A stretch of DNA of 64,000 bases from JAYWXI01 sp036016955 (GTDB lineage Bacteria > Bacteroidota > Bacteroidia > Flavobacteriales > Weeksellaceae), in contig NZ_JAYWXI010000002.1 of the NCBI RefSeq assembly GCF_036016955.1, positions 1 through 64,000 of the forward strand. Direction: 5' to 3'. The translations under genes were made by a program, and so were the position numbers. Under the pieces are notes generated by a model. It was not told the DNA's origin. It saw only the letters and a list, made by a program, of their open reading frames with translations, and made no database searches. This document shows, piece after piece, positions 42,339 through 50,806 of the stretch; within the stretch, counting starts at the first letter, position 1; the number at the start of each line of letters is the position of its first letter.

Positions 42339-43859
42339 ATGAAAATACTAAAATACACCGCATTCCTATTGGGTCTTACCTTTGTTGCAACCGCATGCTC
42401 AAGGGACGAACCAACCGTCGAAAATCCCACCACCACCCCAAAAGCCCCCAACGACTTTGTATGGAAAGCCATGAACTCTTGGTATTACTGGCAAAAACAA
42501 GTCCCGCTATTGGGCGACAACTACTTCAAAAACCAAACCGAATACGCCAATTTCATCAACGGTAAAACCCCGGATAAGCTCTTCTACGGCCTATTATACA
42601 ACTACGGAACCACCGACAAGTTTTCCTGGATCGAAAACGACGGAACCTTGGTGGCCCACACAGCAAAAATCGCCGAAGTAGAAAAAATAAGCGGCGTAGA
42701 CTACACGCTTTTCCCAAAAGATAATGGCGGGGTCAATTTCGTTGCTTTGGTAAACTACGTCGTGCCCAACTCTCCCGCCGACCAAGCCGGTCTGAAAAGA
42801 GGCGATGTCATCACCCACGTGAACGGCGCCCTACTAACCAATAGCAATGCCGATGCTCTTTTTTCCGAATCTTACGCGGTAACGGTAGCCGAATCCGTGA
42901 GTGTTACCACCTCCGGCGTTGTAACCTCCGGCGTCCGGCTGCAAGCCCAAATCCACCAAGCTTCCATGGACGAAAACCCCATCGCTTTCTATAAAAAATA
43001 CACCCTCGGAGGAAAAAACATAGGCTACCTCGTCCTTAACGCCTTTAAATCCGATTACAATGACGAACTAAACGCCATTTTCGGACAAATGAAAAACGAC
43101 CAAATCAGTGAACTCGTTTTGGACCTCCGCTACAACGGTGGCGGCTCCTTAGACACCGCTTTGGCTTTAGCCCAGATGCTGACCGGAAGCTACACAGGAC
43201 AGCCCTACATCTATATGGACTGGAATGACAAACATAACGACTGGGACAGCTTCGAATACCTGAGTTCAAAGGTCAATATTTACAATTTGGTTGATAACTA
43301 TCCGAAATTTCAACACCAAGAAGAAATCAACAGCCTGCATCTGTCCCGATTACACGTTTTAACCTTTATCGGAACGGCATCGGCCAGCGAACTTACCATC
43401 GACGCCCTAAGCCAATACATTCCCGTGCAAACCATCGGATACACCACTTACGGAAAATTTGTAGGTTCCATCTCCCTATGGGATTCGCCGGGCGACAACT
43501 ATCTCTCCCGAGACAACCGAAGCACCGAACACCAATGGATGCTTCAACCCATCACGTTCGCTTACTACAACAAAAACAAACTCCCCCATCCCGCTTCCGG
43601 AGGAATCACTCCCACCATGCCGACAAATCCGTATAGCATGCTGGGGAACATTAAAGAATTCGGAAACACCTCCGATCCCGATTTGAAACTCGCCCTGGAA
43701 ACCATAAGCGGCGTAGCCATCACCGGAAAATCTGCTTCCACGTCGTTTGTTCCCGGTAACCCGAAACAAATTAAAGACAAAAGAACCCTCAACCAATTGG
43801 CTACCAAGCTCAACATTGATGACGGAAAAAGGTTCGCCGCGAAATTCGGAAAACCTTAA
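42339..43859 (+). CDS. S41 family peptidase lipoprotein
   Basis: A 506-residue lipoprotein starting MKILKYTAFLLGLTFVATAC with lipobox Cys20, then a Pro/Thr linker. A PDZ-like domain (YVVPNSPADQAGLKRGDVIT) is followed by the S41 catalytic domain with LVLDLRYNGGG, Ser in GTASASELTIDAL and Lys in TYGKFVGS. C-terminal processing proteases of this surface-anchored type are common in Bacteroidota. I use ATG 42339; the longer frame has no signal. Followed by a strong terminator. Confidence 0.92.
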   Translation: MKILKYTAFLLGLTFVATACSRDEPTVENPTTTPKAPNDFVWKAMNSWYYWQKQVPLLGDNYFKNQTEYANFINGKTPDKLFYGLLYNYGTTDKFSWIENDGTLVAHTAKIAEVEKISGVDYTLFPKDNGGVNFVALVNYVVPNSPADQAGLKRGDVITHVNGALLTNSNADALFSESYAVTVAESVSVTTSGVVTSGVRLQAQIHQASMDENPIAFYKKYTLGGKNIGYLVLNAFKSDYNDELNAIFGQMKNDQISELVLDLRYNGGGSLDTALALAQMLTGSYTGQPYIYMDWNDKHNDWDSFEYLSSKVNIYNLVDNYPKFQHQEEINSLHLSRLHVLTFIGTASASELTIDALSQYIPVQTIGYTTYGKFVGSISLWDSPGDNYLSRDNRSTEHQWMLQPITFAYYNKNKLPHPASGGITPTMPTNPYSMLGNIKEFGNTSDPDLKLALETISGVAITGKSASTSFVPGNPKQIKDKRTLNQLATKLNIDDGKRFAAKFGKP

Positions 43860-43898
43860 AAACAAGACGCTCGAACTTGGTTCGAGCGTCTTGTTTTT
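43858..43898. terminator. Strong bidirectional terminator
   Basis: AACAAGACGCTCGAAC pairs with GTTCGAGCGTCTTGTT around a 3-base loop, flanked by A and T runs. Confidence 0.92.
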
Positions 43899-43951
43899 AA
43901 CTTCATTCAAATCGAGGGAATCCCAAGCCTCCCGAAAGTTCTCTGCCGTTC

Positions 43952-44150
43952 TTATAATTTTTCAGCATCTTTAATTGCTGCATCAAGCTCATTCAATGTG
44001 ATTTCTACAGCTTGGACAGCAGCCTTTATTCCTCATCGCCCTCGCTCCAATCTAAAAACAAAAGCGCTTCCTTCCTCGTTATTTTTCCCCTCCCCAATCC
44101 GCAAAATTTAATTTTCCTTAGCCATAACAATTGGCCTCTCCGAAGAAATT
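43952..44150 (-). pseudogene. Possible frameshifted C-terminal gene remnant
   Basis: Downstream of the DUF6122 gene two minus-strand frames give protein-like tails. One ends ITRKEALLFLDWSEGDEE at TAA 44028-44026. The other runs from about 44032 and ends AAVQAVEITLNELDAAIK-DAEKL at TAA 43954-43952. A single-base shift near 44030 would join them into one C-terminus. No family is recognised and there is no start codon or upstream part, so this may be the debris of a lost gene or chance. Confidence 0.25.
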
Positions 44151-44470
44151 CACCTCCAAAGGTAATAGTCCTGCCAGTCCGTAAACATATGAAACAAAAG
44201 CCCCACGAAAATCACCCTAAAAGTCCCACGAGTAAACAACACTCCCAAGAAATAAACCGCTATCATGGGATAAGTATGCAAAGGATGAAACCCAATACTG
44301 TTCCGGTCGGGATCGAACAAAGGGTCGGCCAAAACATGATCCAAATCCACCAACATCGTCGCCAACATTATCCCATAAGCTCTTTTCCAGTTGCCACGAA
44401 AAAAAACCAACGCCAAAACCAAAGGAAAAACAAAGTGAAGACCGTAGTGAACTCCGATTTTCAACTCCAT
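44150..44470 (-). CDS. DUF6122 family membrane protein
   Basis: A 106-residue membrane protein with about four hydrophobic segments. The conserved-looking core MLVDLDHVLADPLFDPDRNSIGFHP-LHTY, with several Asp and His residues, and the C-terminal LLFHMFTDWQDYYLW resemble DUF6122, and also the metal-binding layout of YdjM-type membrane hydrolases. Function unknown. It starts one base after the AlkD-like gene ends. Confidence 0.85.
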   Translation of the reverse strand: MELKIGVHYGLHFVFPLVLALVFFRGNWKRAYGIMLATMLVDLDHVLADPLFDPDRNSIGFHPLHTYPMIAVYFLGVLFTRGTFRVIFVGLLFHMFTDWQDYYLWR

Positions 44471-44471
44471 A

Positions 44472-45182
44472 CTATTTGTTTTTTTCCATGTAACGACGGC
44501 GTTCCTCCACGTCTAACTTTTCCACCGCATAGCGCAGCGTCGTCCGTGGCATCACCGCCGCGTATTGCTCCAAAAAAGAACGCAATTCCGCTGGATTCGC
44601 CTTACCCATTTCGCGAAGCAGCCAGCCGTTAGCCTTATGCATAAGATCGTGCGGATGATTCATGTTACTAAGCACCAAACGCCGTGTTAAATCGGTCCTG
44701 CCTTTTTTAACGTGGTACATCGTGGAAACCACCGCCATCCTTTTATGCCACATCTCGTCCGATGCCGACAACGTCATCAAAACCTCCTCCTCATCGTTTT
44801 CAAAACAATAACGTCCCAACAGCTTATAGCAGGAGGCATCCACCAAATCCCAGTTGTTAATATAAGCAAGGTTCGAGAGATAAAAATCCACCATCTCCTT
44901 TTTCTGCTGTGAAGATCTCGATTTTTCAAATTTTCCAACCAATAAAATAAGCGCGCAATGGCGGTGCTCATGAACCTCCGAAGAAAGCAACTCGCCCAAT
45001 TCGTCAAGACTTATGCGGTCTTGGTAAGCTTTTGCCACCTTTCTCTGGTCCGGAACCGTTACCCCAATAAAGCGATCGCCTTCCCCATACTCGCCCTTCC
45101 CCGTCTTAAAAAAACGAGGAAAAAAATCCCTCTTTTCAGCAATCGCCAAAGCTTGCAAAGCCGACTTTATTTCCTCTACCAT
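44472..45182 (-). CDS. DNA alkylation repair protein (AlkD-like)
   Basis: HEAT-repeat DNA glycosylase family protein of 236 residues. The GVTVPDQRKVAKAY segment, the AYINNWDLVDASCYKLLG motif with the conserved Trp-Asp pair, and MPRTTLRYAVEKL match the AlkD/AlkC group, which removes N3- and N7-alkylated purines. It lies between hflX and the DUF6122 gene on one strand. Confidence 0.92.
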   Translation of the reverse strand: MVEEIKSALQALAIAEKRDFFPRFFKTGKGEYGEGDRFIGVTVPDQRKVAKAYQDRISLDELGELLSSEVHEHRHCALILLVGKFEKSRSSQQKKEMVDFYLSNLAYINNWDLVDASCYKLLGRYCFENDEEEVLMTLSASDEMWHKRMAVVSTMYHVKKGRTDLTRRLVLSNMNHPHDLMHKANGWLLREMGKANPAELRSFLEQYAAVMPRTTLRYAVEKLDVEERRRYMEKNK

Positions 45183-45240
45183 GATGGTTCATTTTTAGAG
45201 AAAACCCTCAAAATAGAGATTTCCCCGTGTTTATTAGTCA

Positions 45241-46452
45241 TTAATCTTCTTCCTCCTCGAAATACTCGAAAAGAAAATCATTATAAGGAAACCTCGAAAT
45301 ATGAATCTTGTGCACCTCGTCATAAATCTGCTTCTTCATCTCAGGAAAATTCGCCTTGGTAAGCGCCGAAATGAACACCGTCGGGTGTTTGCTCTTTGCC
45401 ATCCAAGTCCGCTTCCATTCTTCCAAAGAAATATTTTTCCGCGTGGAAGGCGTCAAATCATCTTCGTCCTTCTTCTCGTAAGCAAAAGCATCAATCTTAT
45501 TAAAAACCATAATCATCGGCTTTTGATGCGCTTCGATTTCCATCAAAATCTGATTGACCGAATCAATATGATCCTCAAAACTCTCATGCGAAATATCCAC
45601 CACATGAATCAGCAAATCCGCCTCACGAACCTCATCCAAAGTGGATTTGAACGATTCCACCAACTGCGTGGGCAATTTCCGTATAAAACCAACCGTATCG
45701 GTCAAAAGAAAAGGAAGATTGCCGATCACCACCTTACGAACCGTAGTATCTAATGTCGCAAACAACTTATTCTCCGCAAAAACCTCAGACTTGGACAAGG
45801 CGTTCATCAACGTCGATTTCCCCACGTTGGTGTACCCCACCAATGCCACCCGAACCATCTTTCCACGGTTGTTTCTCTGGGTCGCCATCTGCCGGTCGAT
45901 GGTTTTTAGTTTATCCTTCAGTAAGGCTATTCGATCGCGGATAATCCGTCGGTCCGTCTCGATTTCCGTCTCTCCGGGACCACGCATCCCGATCCCTCCC
46001 CGCTGCCGCTCCAAGTGCGTCCACATCCGCGTAAGCCTTGGCAAAAGGTACTCGTACTGCGCCAATTCCACCTGGGTTCTCGCATAAGACGTCTGCGCCC
46101 TTTGGGCAAAAATATCAAGAATAAGATTGGTCCGATCCAAAATCTTAACCTCCATTTCCCGCTCCAAATTCTTCAGTTGCGAGGGCGAAAGTTCGTCGTC
46201 AAAAATAACCGTCCCGATTTCGTTTTCCTTAACGTAAGCCTTTATTTCTTCCGCCTTACCCTTGCCCACAAAGGTCTTGGAGTCCGGCTGAGTCATTTTC
46301 TGCGTAAAACGACGAGCGACCGTAGCCCCTGCCGTATAAGCCAAAAACTCCAACTCGTCCATATATTCACGGAGCTTTTCTTCGTCCTGATCCTTGGTGA
46401 TCAATCCCACCAAAACCACCTTCTCGTATAAATGTTCTTTTTTCTCTAACAT
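45241..46452 (-). CDS. hflX: Ribosome-associated GTPase HflX
   Basis: GTPase that splits or rescues stalled 70S ribosomes. The 403-residue protein has the N-terminal HflX domain (FVGKGKAEEI, VIFDDELSPSQLKNLE), the RGGIGMRGPGETEIETDRR linker, and a G domain with G1 GYTNVGKST, G3 DTVGF and G4 NKID. Length and order are normal. Confidence 0.96.
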   Translation of the reverse strand: MLEKKEHLYEKVVLVGLITKDQDEEKLREYMDELEFLAYTAGATVARRFTQKMTQPDSKTFVGKGKAEEIKAYVKENEIGTVIFDDELSPSQLKNLEREMEVKILDRTNLILDIFAQRAQTSYARTQVELAQYEYLLPRLTRMWTHLERQRGGIGMRGPGETEIETDRRIIRDRIALLKDKLKTIDRQMATQRNNRGKMVRVALVGYTNVGKSTLMNALSKSEVFAENKLFATLDTTVRKVVIGNLPFLLTDTVGFIRKLPTQLVESFKSTLDEVREADLLIHVVDISHESFEDHIDSVNQILMEIEAHQKPMIMVFNKIDAFAYEKKDEDDLTPSTRKNISLEEWKRTWMAKSKHPTVFISALTKANFPEMKKQIYDEVHKIHISRFPYNDFLFEYFEEEED

Positions 46453-46634
46453 ACTCTTATTTTAAATGGCAATAGCTTTCCATCCTCTAATTCCCGCTGA
46501 TTTCCCTGCCATTAAAGCCGGTTTTCCAACACCAAAACGCCTGCCAAAATGCAACGCTTCGATAAGTTCTCCCAAAATATAGAAAAAGAACGCCTTTTTC
46601 TTTCTTATTTTTTTCTATTTTTTACAAAAAACTA

Positions 46635-46666
46635 TTGCACAGTATCATCAATTTGTGTTATATTTG
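46635..46666 (+). promoter_or_regulatory. Orphan full promoter
   Basis: TTG at 46635-46637 is followed after 21 bases by TATATTTG at 46659-46666, a full fit to TTG-N17-23-TAnnTTTG. It reads away from hflX and toward the end of mscS, with no plus-strand gene downstream. Confidence 0.65.
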
Positions 46667-46670
46667 CACC

Positions 46671-46737
46671 CTTTCATTTTTACTTTTATTAGATTTATTT
46701 CAAACTGCATTGCCTCTCAAGACATTGCAGTTTTTTT
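46671..46737 (+). ncRNA. Candidate small RNA of about 67 nt
   Basis: It lies between the orphan promoter at 46635-46666 and an intrinsic terminator (AAACTGCA at 46702-46709 with TGCAGTTT at 46726-46733, then T residues). It has no ORF. Its 3' end overlaps the last bases of mscS in antisense. It matches no RNA class that I know. Confidence 0.4.
46702..46737 (+). terminator. Intrinsic terminator of the candidate small RNA
   Basis: An 8-bp stem AAACTGCA/TGCAGTTT with a 16-base loop is followed by a run of seven T on the plus strand. The minus-strand side has no T run, so it is less likely to serve mscS. Confidence 0.65.
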
Positions 46738-47566
46738 ATTTCTTAATCAAATGCACATCCCTCTGAGGGTAAGGCATACTGAACCCATTACGATCCATCA
46801 CCATTTTCACCGCGCGGTTAAGATTCCATTTCGCCCGCATAAAATCGGCCGTTTTAGCAAAACCATACATCGCTAAATTCACACTATTATCCCCAAAATC
46901 GTTGATTTCCAATATACAATCACGATCTTTGAGAATCAAAGGTTCGTTCTCGAACACCTCCATCAACACTTTTTTAACTTCATCAAAATCATCATCATAG
47001 CTGATGCCCACCGCAATCTCCACCCGCCGGATTCCGTTTTTGGAATAATTGGTAATCGGATTGTTAAACACACTTCCATTAGGCAAAATCACCGTTTTTA
47101 AATCCGGTGTCAATAAAATGGTCTGCAAAAGCGTGATCTCCTGAACCGTCCCAATCTTTCCCATCGTCTCCACCGTATCGCCAATCGTATAAGGCTTAAA
47201 AGTTAGCACCAAAAGTCCTCCTGCAAAATTCGCCAAACTCCCCTGCAAAGCCATCCCGACACCAACCGCCAAACCTCCCATAAGCGCCACCAAAGAGGTA
47301 ATCTCAATCCCCGCCGTATTCATAGCGACAAGAACCACCAAAAACTTAAGCAGAACAGAAATAATATCCGCCAGCACTTTACGAATCGCCATTCCCAAAT
47401 TGGTCTTCTCCAAAGAGTTCTTAATCAGTCGGGCAATTCTCGTGGTTATCCAAAATCCCACTAAAATGATAACAATAGCCGTTAAAAGCTTCATCCCATA
47501 GGTCGTAGCTTTTTCAAACAATAAATCGGCACTAATGTTATTAAGACTCAGTTCGTTCAGTTCCAT
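46736..47566 (-). CDS. mscS: Small-conductance mechanosensitive channel (MscS family)
   Basis: Osmotic safety valve, 276 residues. Three transmembrane helices: residues about 25-45 (LLTAIVIILVGFWITTRIA), a second around VLLKFLVVLVAMNTAGI, and the pore helix VALMGGLAVGVGMALQGSLANFAGGLLVLT with its Gly/Ala packing. A beta domain (GDTVETMGKIGTVQEI, VILPNGSVFNNPITNYS) and a C-terminal domain follow. It is the last gene of bestrophin-SpoU-mscS. Confidence 0.95.
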   Translation of the reverse strand: MELNELSLNNISADLLFEKATTYGMKLLTAIVIILVGFWITTRIARLIKNSLEKTNLGMAIRKVLADIISVLLKFLVVLVAMNTAGIEITSLVALMGGLAVGVGMALQGSLANFAGGLLVLTFKPYTIGDTVETMGKIGTVQEITLLQTILLTPDLKTVILPNGSVFNNPITNYSKNGIRRVEIAVGISYDDDFDEVKKVLMEVFENEPLILKDRDCILEINDFGDNSVNLAMYGFAKTADFMRAKWNLNRAVKMVMDRNGFSMPYPQRDVHLIKK

Positions 47567-47572
47567 AAATTA

Positions 47573-48109
47573 TTATTTTTGAGAAAGAATTTTAAAAAAA
47601 TCCCATAGGACAATACCGGCACAAACCGACACGTTAAGGGAATGTTTAGTCCCCCGCTGGGGAATTTCCAAAAAAGCATCATACAAAGGCAAAGCCGATT
47701 CGGAAAGCCCGTCCACCTCATTCCCCATCACAACGGCATACTTCTTCCCCGGCTGAATCGCATAACGATCAATCTGCTTGCTCTCGCTCGTCTGTTCGAT
47801 CCCCAAAACGGTATACCCTTCCTGCTTCAAGACCGTTAGAGCCCGATCGATCGTTTCTTCATACACCCAGTCCACGCTCTCCGTAGCTCCCAACGCCGCC
47901 TTATGAATTTCGCGGTGAGGAGGCCGAGGCGTAATCCCGCACAAAACCACCCGTTCCACCACGAAAGCGTCCGCCGTACGGAAAACCGCTCCGACATTAT
48001 GCATACTCCGGACATTGTCCAAAACCACAACGAGAGGAATTTTCTCCGCAGCCTTAAAGGCCTCGATATCAATTCTTCCCAGTTCTTCAAGCTTCAGTTT
48101 CCTCGTCAA
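47573..48109 (-). CDS. TrmH/SpoU family RNA methyltransferase
   Basis: SPOUT methylase of 178 residues acting on tRNA or rRNA ribose. It has DNVRSMHNVGAVFRTADAF, VVMGNEVDGLSE and IPQRGTKHSLNVSVCAGIVL, the three SpoU motifs that form the trefoil-knot SAM site. There is no extra N-terminal RNA-binding domain. The first 23 bases overlap the end of the bestrophin gene. The target nucleotide is unknown. Confidence 0.94.
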   Translation of the reverse strand: MTRKLKLEELGRIDIEAFKAAEKIPLVVVLDNVRSMHNVGAVFRTADAFVVERVVLCGITPRPPHREIHKAALGATESVDWVYEETIDRALTVLKQEGYTVLGIEQTSESKQIDRYAIQPGKKYAVVMGNEVDGLSESALPLYDAFLEIPQRGTKHSLNVSVCAGIVLWDFFKILSQK

Positions 48110-48992
48110 ATTCTATGTTTTTAAAAATTAAATCGATGTTTTTTTCAATATTCTGCGCCAATTGCTCGGTAGGCAAATCGTTTTCATCGTTATTGAATGG
48201 GTCTTCTATTTCCTCCGCAATCACTTCCAAACTCATCAACACAAAGAACACAAAAACGGTAAGAGGAATCATTAGCCATCCAATACTTACCACATAAGCA
48301 ATCGGAAGCATCAAAACGTAAATAATGATGAATTTTTTAACAAAAGAAGAATACGAATAAGGAATCGGTGTATTCTTAATCCGCTCGCACCCCCCACAAA
48401 CATCCATAAATCCCGAAAGTTGGCGATCCAAATAAACCAGCTCTTCCCCGCTTATTTTACCCTCCCGATGCATTCGGGACAAACGTCGCCCCATGGCATT
48501 GACAATCTCCAAAGGCGCATGATGACGAAAAACACGCTCCACCGAAGAATAGTCCCTATCCAAAGCCATTTTCGTCCATTCCTTGGTAAGATGGCGACTA
48601 AGCGAATGCGGAAAATATGCCAAATGCCGCTGGAAAAACAACCGATTTTCGAGCTCGTCTTCCCCAAGGATACCGTTCATCTTCACCGCAAAATTTCTGG
48701 AATCGTTCACCAGCTTTCCCCATAATTTGCGCCCCTCCCACCAACGGTCGTATGCCGTATTGGTACGAAACACCAGCAAAAGCGAAAGCACAAAACCCAA
48801 CAGCGTGTTGAAAAGCCCCAAATTCTTAATCACAGAACGTTCGGTAAGCTTCAAATACTCAATCTCCAAATAATATATCGAATAGGAATACAGAGTCATC
48901 CCCAGCAGAGAAGGCCCCAAGATCTTCAGCGTATCACTCTTGTGAAGACTGAAAAGAATTTTGAAAAAATGTTTAGTATTATAGTATTTCAC
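48087..48992 (-). CDS. Bestrophin family ion channel
   Basis: Membrane channel of 301 residues, family YneE/bestrophin. Signature RTNTAYDRWWEGRKLWG after the second helix and the acidic EEIEDPFNNDENDLP near the C-terminus are typical. Bacterial members form pentamers and conduct monovalent cations or anions. The start is GTG 48992, 13 bases after the -7 box. Confidence 0.94.
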   Translation of the reverse strand: MKYYNTKHFFKILFSLHKSDTLKILGPSLLGMTLYSYSIYYLEIEYLKLTERSVIKNLGLFNTLLGFVLSLLLVFRTNTAYDRWWEGRKLWGKLVNDSRNFAVKMNGILGEDELENRLFFQRHLAYFPHSLSRHLTKEWTKMALDRDYSSVERVFRHHAPLEIVNAMGRRLSRMHREGKISGEELVYLDRQLSGFMDVCGGCERIKNTPIPYSYSSFVKKFIIIYVLMLPIAYVVSIGWLMIPLTVFVFFVLMSLEVIAEEIEDPFNNDENDLPTEQLAQNIEKNIDLIFKNIEFDEETEA

Positions 48993-49005
48993 GCCTTATT
49001 TTGTG

Positions 49006-49013
49006 CAAAAATA
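49006..49013 (-). promoter_or_regulatory. -7 element for the bestrophin operon
   Basis: TATTTTTG on the minus strand, 13 bases before the GTG start at 48992. Confidence 0.5.
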
Positions 49014-49164
49014 GTCATTTTTTCGAGTTTCCCGTTTTTTACGATTTCACCCCGTACTTTCAAAGACTTAAAGCCCTGCGTCTTTTTCTTCCACGCAAGA
49101 GAGAACCTTCTTTCAAAAACAAAAACTCTTGCCCCAGCCTTTCTTCTACAATCATAAAAATCCA

Positions 49165-49172
49165 TATTTTTG
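49165..49172 (+). promoter_or_regulatory. -7 element for glycyl-tRNA synthetase
   Basis: TATTTTTG, 20 bases before the ATG at 49193. It rules out the much longer upstream frame. Confidence 0.6.
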
Positions 49173-49192
49173 CAATCAAATACGATACAGAT

Positions 49193-50734
49193 ATGGCAAA
49201 GCAGGAAGATGTTTTTAAAAATGTGGTTTCCCACGCAAAAGAATACGGCTTTATATTTCCCAGTTCCGAAATTTACGACGGACTTTCCGCCGTATACGAT
49301 TACGGTCAAAACGGAGCCGAACTAAAAAACAACATTAAGCAATACTGGTGGAAAGCCATGGTCCAGCTCAACGAAAACATCGTCGGCATTGATTCCGCCA
49401 TCCTGATGCATCCGACCACGTGGAAGGCTTCCGGGCACGTAGACGCCTTCAACGATCCCTTAATCGACAATAAGGATTCCAAGAAAAGATTCCGTGCCGA
49501 CGTCCTAATTGAAGACTATTGTGCCAAACTGGAGGACAAAGCCCAAAAGGAAATCGACAAAGCCGCCAAGCGTTTCGGAGACGCGTTCGACCGAGCCCAG
49601 TTTGAAAACACCAATGCCCGAGTGATGGATTACAGAGCCCGACAAAAAACCATTTTGGAACGGATGGCTCGCTCACTAGAAAACAACGACTTGGCCGACG
49701 TAAAAGCCCTAATTGAAGAATTAGAAATTGCCGACCCCGATACCGGCTCCAAAAACTGGACGGACGTAAGACAGTTTAACCTAATGTTCGGGACCAAACT
49801 TGGAGCATCAGCCGAAAACGCAACGGATCTGTACCTCCGTCCTGAAACGGCTCAGGGGATTTTCGTTAATTTCCTTAACGTCCAAAAAACCTCCCGCCAT
49901 AAGCTGCCTTTTGGCATTGCCCAAATCGGAAAAGCCTTCCGTAACGAAATCGTCGCCCGCCAATTCATCTTCCGTATGCGCGAATTCGAACAAATGGAAA
50001 TGCAATTCTTCGTTCCTCCCGGAACCGAACTCCGCTTCTATGAAGAATGGAAACAAAAACGACTCAACTGGCATTTGGCTCTTGGCCTAGGGCAGGAAAA
50101 CTACAAATTCCACGACCACGAAAAACTGGCCCATTACGCCAACGCGGCAGCCGACATCGAATTCAAATTCCCCTTTGGGTTCAAAGAATTGGAAGGCATC
50201 CATTCGCGAACAAATTTCGACCTTAGCGCCCACGAAAGCCACTCCGGAAGAAAACTTCAGTATTTCGACCCCGAAAGAAACGAAAACTACGTGCCTTACG
50301 TCGTGGAAACCTCCATCGGGTTGGATCGGATGTTCCTCGCTTTGATGTCGCACTGTCTTAAAAACGAAACCTTGGAAGACGGTTCAGAACGCACCGTTCT
50401 ATCCCTTCCGCCGGCTTTGGCTCCGGTAAAGGCCGCCATTCTTCCTTTGGTCAAAAAAGACGGTCTGCCCGAGTTTGCAGAAAAAATATTCAACGACCTC
50501 AAGTTTGACTTCAATGTTATCTTCGAGGAAAAAGACAGCATCGGCAAACGTTACCGCCGACAAGATGCCATCGGTACGCCTTTCTGTATTACCGTAGATC
50601 ATGATTCGCTCACCGATTTTACCGTAACCTTACGGGAAAGAGATTCCATGACGCAAGAACGGGTTCCCGTGGAAAACCTCAGAAGAATCATTGACGAGAA
50701 AGTGAACTTCCGCACGCTACTGGAAAAAATCTAA
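49193..50734 (+). CDS. glyS: Glycyl-tRNA synthetase, dimeric type
   Basis: Class II synthetase charging tRNA(Gly), of the single-chain alpha2 kind. The 513-residue protein opens MAKQEDVFKNVVSHAKEYGF, then IYDGLSAVYDYGQNGAELKNN (motif 1 region), LRPETAQGIFVNF, the motif 2 block FRNEIVARQFIFRMREFEQME and the motif 3 VETSIGLDRMFLAL, with a C-terminal anticodon-binding domain. The order is that of eukaryote-like GlyRS. A terminator follows. Confidence 0.96.
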   Translation: MAKQEDVFKNVVSHAKEYGFIFPSSEIYDGLSAVYDYGQNGAELKNNIKQYWWKAMVQLNENIVGIDSAILMHPTTWKASGHVDAFNDPLIDNKDSKKRFRADVLIEDYCAKLEDKAQKEIDKAAKRFGDAFDRAQFENTNARVMDYRARQKTILERMARSLENNDLADVKALIEELEIADPDTGSKNWTDVRQFNLMFGTKLGASAENATDLYLRPETAQGIFVNFLNVQKTSRHKLPFGIAQIGKAFRNEIVARQFIFRMREFEQMEMQFFVPPGTELRFYEEWKQKRLNWHLALGLGQENYKFHDHEKLAHYANAAADIEFKFPFGFKELEGIHSRTNFDLSAHESHSGRKLQYFDPERNENYVPYVVETSIGLDRMFLALMSHCLKNETLEDGSERTVLSLPPALAPVKAAILPLVKKDGLPEFAEKIFNDLKFDFNVIFEEKDSIGKRYRRQDAIGTPFCITVDHDSLTDFTVTLRERDSMTQERVPVENLRRIIDEKVNFRTLLEKI

Positions 50735-50754
50735 ACGAAAGTCATTATTAAATC

Positions 50755-50786
50755 AAAAAAACCTCTGTCAATACAGAGGTTTTTTC
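50755..50786. terminator. Bidirectional terminator between glyS and tonB
   Basis: AACCTCTGT pairs with ACAGAGGTT around a 4-base loop, with A and T runs on both sides. Confidence 0.9.
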
Positions 50787-50806
50787 ATTTTTTATCCTTA
50801 AAAAAA

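Noticed and set aside
46582..46620. AGAAAAAG/CTTTTTCT stem followed by T-rich DNA, possible terminator
   Set aside because: No plus-strand transcript leads into it and the stem is A/T only; this is expected in T-rich intergenic DNA.
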